Shown: positions 41,897 to 49,546 of the stretch, piece by piece
How the letters are laid out: each line of letters opens with the position of its first letter
How positions within the stretch are numbered: position 1 is the first letter of the stretch
DNA from: Streptomyces venezuelae
GTDB lineage: Bacteria; Actinomycetota; Actinomycetes; Streptomycetales; Streptomycetaceae
DNA length: 64,000 nt
Assembly: GCF_008642275.1 (NCBI RefSeq)
Contig: NZ_CP029189.1
Span: forward strand, 3,230,001-3,294,000
Direction of reading: 5' to 3'
The notes under the pieces: model-generated
Databases searched by the model: none
The model's input: the letters and a program-made list of their open reading frames with translations, nothing else
Told to the model about the DNA's origin: nothing
Made by a program: the position numbers and the translations under genes

Positions 41897-41911
41897 CTGA
41901 CTATCCATCAG
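41897..41911. promoter_or_regulatory. Operator-like palindrome, site 9 (CTGAC-TATCC-ATCAG)
   Basis: One mismatch from consensus and the same centre (TATCC) as site 1. It lies 33 bp before the start of the AMP-forming ligase gene, with the GGGGAGG ribosome-binding site in between. Confidence 0.6.
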
Positions 41912-41944
41912 CTAACGAAGGTCTTGGCCAAGGGGAGGTCTGGG

Positions 41945-43498
41945 ATGACGGACACCGCGACCGCGACAGAACTGAGCCGGTCCCGCACCCTGTGGGAACT
42001 GGTCTCCCACCGGGCCGCACTCACCCCGGACACCACCGCCCTGACCGAGGCCGCCGAGGACCCCGCACACGACCGCCGGCTCACCTTCGGCGAACTGCGC
42101 GACCGCTCCGAACGCGTCGCCGCCGGCCTCCACGACAGGGGGGTCCGCCCCGGCACCGTCGTCGCCTGGCAGCTCCCAACCCGCATCGAAACCGTGCTGC
42201 TCTCCGTCGCCCTCGCCCGGATCGGCGCCGTACAGACCCCCGTCATCCCCTTCTACCGGGACCGCGAGGTCGGCTTCGCGCTGCGCGAGTCCAAGGCCGA
42301 GCACTTCGCCGTCCCCGGCACCTGGCGCGGCTTCGACCACACGGCGATGGCCCGGCGGCTCGGCGCCCGCGGCGTCCTGGAGTGCTACGACACCCTCCCC
42401 GACGGCGACCCGGCCGTACTCCCCCCGCCGCCCGCCTCCGGCACCGACGTCCGCTGGATCTACTGGACCTCCGGGACCACCTCCGACCCCAAGGGCGTCC
42501 TGCACACCGACCGCTCCCTGATCGCGGGCGGCTCCTGCCTCGCCCACGCCCTGCGCCTGAACCCGTCCGACGTCGGCTCGATGGCCTTCCCGTACGCGCA
42601 CATAGGCGGCCCGGACTACCTGGTGATGCTGCTCCTGTACGGCTTCCCCGCCGTCCTCTTCGAGAAGTTCGCGATGCCGGACGCCCTCGACGGGTACCGC
42701 CGCCACGGCGTCACCGTGGCCGGCGGCTCCACCGCCTTCTACTCCATGTTCCTGACCGAACAGCGCAAGACCCCGGACACCCCCCTCATCCCGACCCTGC
42801 GCCTGCTCGCGGGCGGCGGAGCCCCCAAGCCCCCGGAGATCTACCACGCCGTCGTACGGGAACTGGGCTGCCAGCTCACCCACGGCTACGGCATGACCGA
42901 GGTCCCGATGATCACCATGGGCTCCCCGGACGACACCCCCGAGCACCTCGCCACCACCGAAGGCCGCCCCCCGGCGGGCATGTCCGTCCGCATCACCGCC
43001 CCGGACGGCACCGAGCTGCCCCCGGACACCGACGGCGAGGTCCGCCTCCGGGGTGAGGCCGTCTGCCAGGGCTACCTGAACCGCGACGCCCCGACGGACA
43101 CCTTCGACGCCGACGGATACCTGATCACGGGCGACCTCGGCCACCTGACACCAGACGGCTACCTGGTCCTCACCGGCCGCAGCAAGGACGTCATCATCCG
43201 CAAGGGCGAGAACATCTCGGCGAAGGAGATCGAGGACCTCCTCCACCAGCTACCGGGCATCACGGACGTGGCCGTCATAGGCCTCCCGGACCCGACCCGC
43301 GGCGAACGCGTCTGCGCGGTGGTGGAACAACCCCCGGGCGCCGCCCCCCTGACCCTCCCCCAGCTGACCGCCTACCTCCGCACCCAGGGCCTGGCCACCC
43401 ACAAACTCCCGGAACAACTGGAACTCCTGGAATCCCTCCCCCGCAACGAAACCCTCCGCAAGGTCCTGAAGTACAAACTCCGCGAGCGGTACGCGTAG
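41945..43498 (+). CDS. AMP-forming acyl-CoA synthetase (cyclohexanecarboxylate-CoA-ligase-like)
   Basis: 517 residues. IYWTSGTTSDPKGVLHT (about 178-194) is the AMP-binding loop, LTHGYGMTEVPM the adenine pocket, YLITGDLGHLTPDGYLVLTGRSKDVIIRKGENI the hinge, and the C-terminal lysine is in NETLRKVLKYKLRE. The sequence resembles AliA-like ligases that activate alicyclic or branched acids more than FadD3, so the two ligases of the island probably activate different substrates. GGGGAGG at 41932-41938 fits ATG 41945. Under palindrome site 9. Confidence 0.87.
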   Translation: MTDTATATELSRSRTLWELVSHRAALTPDTTALTEAAEDPAHDRRLTFGELRDRSERVAAGLHDRGVRPGTVVAWQLPTRIETVLLSVALARIGAVQTPVIPFYRDREVGFALRESKAEHFAVPGTWRGFDHTAMARRLGARGVLECYDTLPDGDPAVLPPPPASGTDVRWIYWTSGTTSDPKGVLHTDRSLIAGGSCLAHALRLNPSDVGSMAFPYAHIGGPDYLVMLLLYGFPAVLFEKFAMPDALDGYRRHGVTVAGGSTAFYSMFLTEQRKTPDTPLIPTLRLLAGGGAPKPPEIYHAVVRELGCQLTHGYGMTEVPMITMGSPDDTPEHLATTEGRPPAGMSVRITAPDGTELPPDTDGEVRLRGEAVCQGYLNRDAPTDTFDADGYLITGDLGHLTPDGYLVLTGRSKDVIIRKGENISAKEIEDLLHQLPGITDVAVIGLPDPTRGERVCAVVEQPPGAAPLTLPQLTAYLRTQGLATHKLPEQLELLESLPRNETLRKVLKYKLRERYA

Positions 43499-43751
43499 GC
43501 CCTGCGGGCGAGAAGGCAGAAGCCGACGGGCCGGGACCTGCAGCCGGGCGGCGGCTTCGGGCGGCGGGAACCGGGGGGACAGGGACCATTTCGTCGCGGA
43601 TCCAAGTCAGCTCACATCGGCGGCTCAGAAGCCCGACTGTTGGTCCCGTCTAACGAGGTTGAGGCCGACTGCTGGGGTCGTGCTCACAGCGACCCGGATT
43701 CACATCGGGATACCCGCTGCGCCAGAGGGTTCCCGGCGCCGGACCGCCGGC
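43499..43751. other. Gap without a clear gene
   Basis: About 250 bp between the ligase stop and the toxin-like gene stop (convergent). GC-rich at its left end and nearer to average at the right. I see no hairpin long enough to call a terminator and no coding frame. Confidence 0.4.
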
Positions 43752-44111
43752 TTATCTGCTGTCCGTGGCGCGCGGGTGGCCTGTACCCGCGAAGGTAATC
43801 CAGCACGTGCCACGGGTAATGTCCAAGAGATACCAAATACGGCCGCCCCCGGTAACCTCGATCTGCCACTGCGCACAGGTCTGTCCACGATGGACCGCGT
43901 GGGCCAGAGTTCCCTTGAGTCGGTGGTGGCGAGGCGTCTCGACAACTGGGCTGGGCTCCGTGCGCATCGCGACCCAGGCGCGGTACGTGTTTTCGCTGGC
44001 CTGTTGCGTCAGACACTCCCAGCCCTTGGCCGACGCGGCATCGGCGAACCGGACTTCCCACTGTCCTTCGGGGGCCGGGGGTGCGGCTCGGTCGCCACGG
44101 CCCGCGGTCAA
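43752..44111 (-). CDS. Putative toxin of a type II toxin-antitoxin pair
   Basis: 119 residues, RelE/ParE-like in outline: QWEVRFADAASAKGWECLTQQ (helix), a WVAMRTEP...RHHRLKGTLA segment, QWQIEVTGGGRIWYLLD (beta strands) and an aromatic end (TCWITFAGTGHPRA). The middle HHRLKG and the beta-strand WQIEVTGGGRIWYLLD are reminiscent of RelE-type mRNA interferases. The start is a TTG that overlaps the antitoxin stop (TTGA at 44111-44108), giving tight coupling and probably low toxin yield. Toxicity is inferred. Confidence 0.65.
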   Translation of the reverse strand: MTAGRGDRAAPPAPEGQWEVRFADAASAKGWECLTQQASENTYRAWVAMRTEPSPVVETPRHHRLKGTLAHAVHRGQTCAQWQIEVTGGGRIWYLLDITRGTCWITFAGTGHPRATDSR

Positions 44112-44590
44112 CGAATGTCCCGCGGGTCGGGTGCCGGTCCATAGTCCGTACCGTGATCCGTGGACAGCGCGGCCAGAAGAACCGGGTCGGAATGGACCTC
44201 AGCCGTGTGCTGCCAAGCGATGAGCATCTGGGCGACAGACGCGTTGTTGCCGATCGAGTCCGCGGCGCGCATGGTGTCGACGAGTTCGACAGCGAAGGCA
44301 TGCACGTCGGGCTCGGGAAGGAACCGGACCCAGGGGAACGCATCAGGCAGTATGTCGAGGAGCAATTCCATACTGCCCGGCTCCCGCCTGGCCATGGCTG
44401 ACAGCATTCGCGTGGCAGCCGACACCACGGTCTGGTCCTGCTCGGCCCTCGTGGCGGTGGTGAGGACCAGGTCCTCACCGTCTCTACGATGCAGCAGCAG
44501 GCGTGGCGATTCGTTGAGTCGGGCCAGTGTCTGCTTGTTCTTGTTGACCAGCTCGGAGAAGTTCACGGCAGCGTTCTCGACGGCGCTCAT
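44108..44590 (-). CDS. Putative antitoxin (Phd-like N-terminus)
   Basis: 160 residues. The first 45 (AVNFSELVNKNKQTLARLNESPRLLLHRRDGEDLVLTT) look like the Phd/YefM DNA-binding beta-sheet half of type II antitoxins, fused to a larger helical domain (about 60-150) of unknown type. Antitoxin first, toxin second with overlapping codons is the standard order. It is longer than a typical Phd (70-90). An AT-richer promoter region (TTCGAAAGTACTTCGAAACT) directly upstream holds TTCGAA repeated 9 bp apart, a possible autoregulatory site. Confidence 0.65.
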   Translation of the reverse strand: MSAVENAAVNFSELVNKNKQTLARLNESPRLLLHRRDGEDLVLTTATRAEQDQTVVSAATRMLSAMARREPGSMELLLDILPDAFPWVRFLPEPDVHAFAVELVDTMRAADSIGNNASVAQMLIAWQHTAEVHSDPVLLAALSTDHGTDYGPAPDPRDIR

Positions 44591-44699
44591 AACTTCGAAA
44601 GTACTTCGAAACTAAGTCCTTCCACCATCGCCCACACGAGGGACGGGGCGCTGGTCACGTCGATCCCTGTAAGCCCCGGCCGCCGGGAGATCAAAGCGG

Positions 44700-45038
44700 G
44701 GGCGGCTCATGCCCAGCCCCGGGCGGTGGTCGGACGCTGAGAGATGAGGAGCGCGTAGCGATCTGGCGCGCCCCAACGCTTCGGGATGCGTCTCTCATCG
44801 GCCCGCCTCGGGACCATGCCCACGGGGACCGAGTCGGGCATCTCTGATCTCCCTGTCCCTGAAAGTATCGACCGGCCCGTTCCTTTGGGGGCTTCCCGGC
44901 AGTCTTTCGTTTCTCCGGGTCGGGCCGGTCGGTCAAGGGTGGCCGCAGGCCATCGCGAAGCGACGCGACGACGTAGGAGGAGCGCCCTTGAGGGACCGGC
45001 CCGCCCCGGAGGGACGATGGGACTGACGGGAAGCCCCC
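44700..45038 (+). repeat. Dispersed ~340 bp structured repeat, copy 3
   Basis: Closely matches copy 2 (20101-20438) over its whole length, including GACGCTGAGAGATGAGGAGC near the left end and the long hairpin at the right, with arms about 44890-44938 and 44985-45037. It lies between the toxin-antitoxin pair and the anti-sigma gene, ending about 150 bp from the latter. No gene is contained. Confidence 0.8.
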
Positions 45039-45187
45039 ATGCACATCCCCGACGCCGCCCGAGTGGACCCCGTCCGCCCGGAGCCGGCTGCCGGCCGTTC
45101 GGACTCCGGGAGACCGGATCCCGCTCCCCCCATCCCGCACCCGGGGGTGCAGGCCCCGCCCCGCGCGTGGTCCCGTACCCCGGCCCT

Positions 45188-46432
45188 CTACAGCCGGCTG
45201 AGCGACGCCGCCGCGAACAGGACGTCGCGGATCGCCTCGCGGTCGCCGTGCTGGCCCACCGCCGCATCCTCCGGGGAGATGTGCCCGGCGGCCAGCTGGC
45301 AGAACTCGATGCCGTCCAGGGCGATCTCCGCCACGGTGCGTTCCGGCGACGGCTTCGCTCCCGGCGAGTCCAGCGCGATGTCCCAGCCTCCGCCGCCCGA
45401 GCCCTCGATCTCCAGGTGCGGGGTCCGCCCGGGTGCCCCCGCCGCGACCAGGCCCCGTGCCGGAGCCGCCAGGCCGGCGCGTCTGCGCTGCGCCAGCGCG
45501 CCCGGCAGGAGCCGCGCGGCAAGGTCGATCATCCGGTGCAGGTGCGGCCCGGCCGGCGGCTCGTACGGGTAGTCCACCGCCTCCGCGATGTCCCACGCGT
45601 GCACCCAGCACTCGAAGGCCCGTTCCAGGAACGCGTCCCCGAGCGGCAGCGCGAAGCCGCCGTAGTCCACCGCGAGCTCGGCGACTCCCCGGCCGGCGAA
45701 GGAGACCGTACGCACCAGCGTGTGCCCCTGTTCCCGCCACGGGTCGCGGACCTGCCGGGTGATCGGGTTCACCGACGCGCCCCAGAAGTGCTCCGTCCGC
45801 ACCGTCGGCCCGCCCTTCGGCGCGTCCGGGCCCAGCGGGTCGTCGAGGCCCAGCGCGGAGGCGATCAGCCCGTCCACCGTCAGCAGATGGCCGATCACCC
45901 CGGCCACCGTGGTCCGCTGCGACCGGCGCCGCTCCTCCTCGAACCACTTCAGCCGTACCGGGGTGTGCCACTCCGAGTCCCCGAAGTCCTGCAGCAGCGC
46001 GTCGAGCCGTGCGGTCTCGGTGTCGTACGGACTCGCCCACACCGGCACCGGAATGCGGGCCGGCCGCTTGCCCAGGCAGTCCTCCAGGACGCGGGAGCGC
46101 AGCAGCGGTTTCAGGTCGAGGTTCTCCTCCGGGTGCAGCAGCCCCACCGCGTCGCGCAGCCGCAGCGCCTCCTCCGCGCAGGGCGCGCACTCGGTGAGGT
46201 GGTCCTCCACCGCCTGGGTCTCCTCGGCCGAGCAGGCCGCCAGCGCCCATGCCCCGAGCAGGGACTTCAGTACGGCGTGCGAGGGCGGGGGCGGCGCGAC
46301 CGGCTGTGGCGGCAGCGACCGCGGCGCGTGCCCGGGGTCGAGGTCGTCCGCGGCCCCGCGCGGACCCGGTATCCGTGCCTGGCCGCCCGGACGCGTGTAT
46401 CCGTCATCGGGCGACTGGGGAGGGCCGTTCAT
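45188..46432 (-). CDS. Zinc-finger anti-sigma factor fused to MDMPI domain
   Basis: 414 residues. An N-terminal zf-HC2 domain (about 52-95: AACSAEETQAVEDHLTECAPC) has the His-x3-Cys-x2-Cys anti-sigma zinc motif. A mycothiol maleylpyruvate isomerase (MDMPI) N-terminal domain follows at about 140-290 (TVAGVIGHLLTVDGLIAS...AFECWVHAWDIAEAV) with a C-terminal extension. No membrane helix is seen, so it is soluble. Its ATG overlaps the sigma gene's stop (ATGA at 46432-46429). The layout suggests a thiol/mycothiol-responsive anti-sigma factor for that sigma. Confidence 0.83.
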   Translation of the reverse strand: MNGPPQSPDDGYTRPGGQARIPGPRGAADDLDPGHAPRSLPPQPVAPPPPSHAVLKSLLGAWALAACSAEETQAVEDHLTECAPCAEEALRLRDAVGLLHPEENLDLKPLLRSRVLEDCLGKRPARIPVPVWASPYDTETARLDALLQDFGDSEWHTPVRLKWFEEERRRSQRTTVAGVIGHLLTVDGLIASALGLDDPLGPDAPKGGPTVRTEHFWGASVNPITRQVRDPWREQGHTLVRTVSFAGRGVAELAVDYGGFALPLGDAFLERAFECWVHAWDIAEAVDYPYEPPAGPHLHRMIDLAARLLPGALAQRRRAGLAAPARGLVAAGAPGRTPHLEIEGSGGGGWDIALDSPGAKPSPERTVAEIALDGIEFCQLAAGHISPEDAAVGQHGDREAIRDVLFAAASLSRL

Positions 46433-46992
46433 CGAGGTGTTCCATATCCGGACTGGGCGGTTTCCTCCTGCGGGAGGGCGTTGGCGGTCGACAGCAACTG
46501 CAGCCCGAGCCGCAGCCTGCGCCGCGCCTCGTCCTCGCTGATCTGCAGGTCGGCTGCGGCCTGCCGGTAGTCGCGCCGCTTGAAGTACGCGAGTTCCAGC
46601 GCGGCGCGCAGGGGCGCGGGCATCGAGGTGACGATGTAGTCGGCGCGGGCGGCCGCGTTGGCGCTGCGCACCTTCTGCTCCAGTTCCTCCCGGGAGCCAC
46701 GGCCCAGTTCGGCCTGGCGCAGCCGGGCCACCGCCTGGCCCTGGGTGATCCGGGCGACCCAGGAGCGCATGGAGCCCTGTTTGGGGTCGTAGGCGTCGGG
46801 GTTCTCCCAGATGTAGCCGAAGACCTCTCGGGTGATCCGGTCCGCCGCCTTCTCGTCGCCCAGCACCCGGTGCGCCAGGCTGTGCACGAGCGAGGCGAAG
46901 CGGTCGTACAGCTCCCCGAGCGCGGCGGCTTCGCCACGGGCGAGTCGCTGCTGCATGCGACGGTCCCAGCGCGGTGGTGCGTCCTTCGGCAT
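46429..46992 (-). CDS. ECF-like RNA polymerase sigma factor
   Basis: 187 residues. Region 2 is at about 15-85 (ALGELYDRFASLVHSLAHRVLGDEKAADRITREVFGYIW...GSMRSWVARITQGQAVARLRQ). Region 4 is at about 120-170 (MPAPLRAALELAYFKRRDYRQAAADLQISEDEARRRLRLGLQ). The pair sigma plus zf-HC2/MDMPI anti-sigma downstream, coupled by overlapping codons, is a complete ECF module. ATG 46992 is chosen; a GTG slightly upstream is possible. The 300-bp gap upstream should hold its promoter, likely including a self-recognised one. Confidence 0.87.
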   Translation of the reverse strand: MPKDAPPRWDRRMQQRLARGEAAALGELYDRFASLVHSLAHRVLGDEKAADRITREVFGYIWENPDAYDPKQGSMRSWVARITQGQAVARLRQAELGRGSREELEQKVRSANAAARADYIVTSMPAPLRAALELAYFKRRDYRQAAADLQISEDEARRRLRLGLQLLSTANALPQEETAQSGYGTPR

Positions 46993-47298
46993 GAATGCCC
47001 CCAGCCGTGTGTCGACGCATCGAATGTAGTGGGCACATGGCGGATCGCGCCTGTTTTGGAAGAACCTCACCCTGGAAGTGCGCCCTCCGTGATAGGTGCG
47101 TGGCAGGGCGTGAACGGTGGTACGTCCGACGGCACATGGGGACAGGTGTACGCGCCCCGCCGCGCTCCCCGTGCGCGGGTTCGATGCGGCCGCCTCCTTG
47201 ACCGCTTCGCTTAACGCACAGGCCACGTAGGCCTTACGCTCCTGCCTTGTCTTGTCTTGATCTGAACCCCACTGCACACGTGAAGGCGGAACGCCGAA
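46993..47298. other. Divergent promoter gap, sigma factor / EF-hand gene
   Basis: About 300 bp of moderately AT-rich sequence. For the plus strand, CTTGTCTTGTCTTGATCTGA near 47250 contains three 5-6 nt repeats of TTGTC/TTGATC. For the minus strand an AT-rich patch near 47050 (CGCCTGTTTTGGAAGAACCT) may be the ECF promoter. No gene is seen. Confidence 0.4.
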
Positions 47299-47817
47299 AT
47301 GGACAGCGCAGAATACGAGCGCAAGATCGCCGCCCGATTCGCCACCTTCGACCAGGACGGGTCCGGCTATATCGACCGGGAGGACTTCAGCGCTGCCGCG
47401 AAGTCCGTCCTGGCCGAATTCGGCACCACCGCCCGGTCGGACAAGGGCCAGGCCGTCTTCGCGGGCGCCGAGGCCTTCTGGCAGGGCATGGCCGGCATCG
47501 CGGACGTCGACGGGGACCAGCGGGTGTCCCGCGAGGAGTTCATCACCGGGGCCGCGAAGCGGCTGCGTGACAACCCGCAGCGGTTCGCGGAGATCGCGCG
47601 GCCGTTCCTGCGGGCCGTGATCGCGGTGGCGGACGAGGACGGCGGCGGCGCGACGCCGCCGAACGCGGCCCGGGTGCTGCGCGTCCTGGGCACCGCCCCG
47701 GAGCTGGCCACCGAGGTGGCCGCGGCCCTGGACGCGGACCGCGACGGCCGCATCTCGGAGGACGAGATCCTGGCGGCCTTCGCGGCCTACTGCGGCGTGG
47801 AAGCCCCCGACGCGTAA
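47299..47817 (+). CDS. EF-hand calcium-binding protein (CabC/calerythrin-like)
   Basis: 172 residues with four EF-hand positions. Loops DQDGSGYIDRED (about 18-29), DVDGDQRVSREE (about 70-81) and DADRDGRISEDE (about 145-156) have good Ca ligands; the third in order, DEDGGGATPPNA, is degenerate. This matches calerythrin/CabC-type Streptomyces calcium buffers linked to spore germination and aerial growth. ATG 47299 is the start; no ribosome-binding site is evident. A hairpin follows the stop. Confidence 0.92.
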   Translation: MDSAEYERKIAARFATFDQDGSGYIDREDFSAAAKSVLAEFGTTARSDKGQAVFAGAEAFWQGMAGIADVDGDQRVSREEFITGAAKRLRDNPQRFAEIARPFLRAVIAVADEDGGGATPPNAARVLRVLGTAPELATEVAAALDADRDGRISEDEILAAFAAYCGVEAPDA

Positions 47818-47843
47818 CGCCTGCGGCGTGCTCGGCGGATGAC

Positions 47844-47863
47844 GGCGGGGCCTCGGCCCCGCC
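47844..47863. terminator. Short GC hairpin after the EF-hand gene
   Basis: GGCGGGGCC and GGCCCCGCC form perfect 9-bp arms around TC. It lies 26 bp past the EF-hand stop. The 100 bp beyond carry repeats of CCGTCC/CCTCCCGG and the GCCGGCGGGGCTGGAT module also seen near 26610. Confidence 0.6.
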
Positions 47864-48011
47864 GACCTGGGCGGACCGTCCGGCCCTCCCGGACCGTCCG
47901 GACCTCCCGGTGCGGGGCTCGGCGGACCCGTGCGGCCCGGCTTCCTGGGGCGCCGCCCCCGGCCCCGCGCCTCGAACGCCGGCGGGGCTGGATCCGCCGG
48001 GGCCTGCTCCG

Positions 48012-48890
48012 CTACGCGAAGACGACCGTCCGGGCGCCGTTGAGCAGCACGCGGTGCTCGCTGTGCCACTTCACCGCCCGCGCGAGCGCCTGGCACTCGA
48101 CGTCCCGTCCGATCGCCACCAGCTGGTCCGGCGTCACCTCGTGGCCCACGCGCTCGACCTCCTGCTCGATGATCGGACCCTCGTCGAGGTTCGCCGTCAC
48201 GTAGTGCGCGGTCGCACCGATCAGCTTCACGCCTCGGGCGTGCGCCTGGTGGTACGGCTTCGCGCCCTTGAAGCTCGGCAGGAACGAGTGGTGGATGTTG
48301 ATGATCCGCCCGCTCAGTTCCGTGCACAGCTTGTCGGACAGCACCTGCATGTAACGTGCCAGGACGACCAGGTCGACGTTCTCGGCGCGCACCAGCTCCA
48401 GCAGCTGCGCCTCCGCCTCCGCCTTGGTGTCCTTCGTGACGGGGATGTGCACGAACGGGATGTCGTAGGAGCCGACCAGCTCGGCGAAGTCGGTGTGGTT
48501 GGAGACCACGGCCGCGATCTCGACCGGCAGGGCACCGATGCTCGAACGGAACAGCAGGTCGTTCAGGCAGTGCCCGAACTTCGACACCATGAGGATGATC
48601 CGCATGCGCTCCTCGGAGCGGTGGATCTGCCAGTCCATCCTGAAGGAGTCGCCGATCGCGGCGAAGCTGGCGCGCAGCTTCTCGACCGTCACCGGGGGCT
48701 CGGCCTCGAAGTGCACCCGCATGAAGAAGAGTCCGGTCTCCCGGTCTCCGAACTGCTGGCTGTCCACGATGTTGCATCCGGTCATGAAGAGGTAACTCGA
48801 CACGGCATGCACGATGCCCTGCTTGTCGGGGCAGGACATGGTCAGGACGTACTGGGGCTGGGCCTGGGCCTCGGTGTGCGGGTCGCTCAT
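48012..48890 (-). CDS. purU: Formyltetrahydrofolate deformylase
   Basis: 292 residues. The N-terminal ACT domain (about 14-90: LTMSCPDKQGIVHAVSSYLF) is followed by a formyltransferase-fold hydrolase domain with the catalytic triad region NHTDFAELV (Asn), SGRIINIHHSFLPSFKG (His) and EGPIIEQEVERVGH (Asp partner). It releases formate from 10-formyl-THF, balancing one-carbon pools and feeding PurT-type purine synthesis. ATG 48890; the 167-residue protein gene upstream ends 15 bp away, so they may share a transcript. Confidence 0.95.
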   Translation of the reverse strand: MSDPHTEAQAQPQYVLTMSCPDKQGIVHAVSSYLFMTGCNIVDSQQFGDRETGLFFMRVHFEAEPPVTVEKLRASFAAIGDSFRMDWQIHRSEERMRIILMVSKFGHCLNDLLFRSSIGALPVEIAAVVSNHTDFAELVGSYDIPFVHIPVTKDTKAEAEAQLLELVRAENVDLVVLARYMQVLSDKLCTELSGRIINIHHSFLPSFKGAKPYHQAHARGVKLIGATAHYVTANLDEGPIIEQEVERVGHEVTPDQLVAIGRDVECQALARAVKWHSEHRVLLNGARTVVFA

Positions 48891-48904
48891 GACCGCACAG
48901 CCTT

Positions 48905-49408
48905 TCACACCGCGCGGGTGAGGATCTTCAACACATCGAGCGATGTGGGTCGCACGTCGGGGTCGTCCCCGTCCGCTTCCGCCAGCCGTACGTGCGCCTC
49001 GCGCGCGGCGCGTACGGCCTCGGGCCACGCGTGGTGCTCCAGGTAGGCGGAGACCGGGGCGTCGGGCCCGACCTGGTGGAGGATCCGCAGCACCCGCAGC
49101 ACGGCGAGGTCGACGACGGCCGCCTCCTGCGAGTCGCGGAAGATCGTGCCGACGTACTTCTCGGCGGACCAGCTGTCGAGCCAGGTGTCCTCGACGAGCC
49201 GGTACACGGCGTCGGTGACGTCGCCGTACGCCTCGTCGCCGGCCAGCCAGGTGTCCTCGTGGAAGACCGGATCGGAAAGCATGTGCAGCGCCGAGCGCAC
49301 GTTGCCGCGCCAGCGCCACCACGGCATGTCGTTGAGGGGCATGCCGCCCATGGTGGAGGAGCGGCCGCCGCGTCGGGAAGGGTTCTTCGAACCTTGGGCG
49401 AATGTCAC
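48905..49408 (-). CDS. Conserved hypothetical protein
   Basis: 167 residues, probably all-helical and soluble. The first 23 residues are basic and disordered; MPLNDMPWWRWRGNVRSALHML is Trp-rich, and YLEHHAWPEAVRAAREAHVRLAEAD closes the fold. I do not recognise the family. GTG 49408 has no ribosome-binding site, but TACGAT about 7 nt upstream on the same strand is a good -10 box, so a leaderless start is likely. In-frame internal ATG (MGGMPLND) is an alternative. It is cotranscribed with purU. Confidence 0.72.
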   Translation of the reverse strand: MTFAQGSKNPSRRGGRSSTMGGMPLNDMPWWRWRGNVRSALHMLSDPVFHEDTWLAGDEAYGDVTDAVYRLVEDTWLDSWSAEKYVGTIFRDSQEAAVVDLAVLRVLRILHQVGPDAPVSAYLEHHAWPEAVRAAREAHVRLAEADGDDPDVRPTSLDVLKILTRAV

Positions 49409-49546
49409 GCTTTCGATCGTACGTTCCTGTTCGGCGCGATCTTGAGGCGCCCAGGGTGACGGCGCCCCCGCAATTCACCTGGGCGTCACCCGATGTTGTG
49501 TCCATCTCACTCGACAGTTACCGGTGGGGCGGAATGGTGCACGGAC

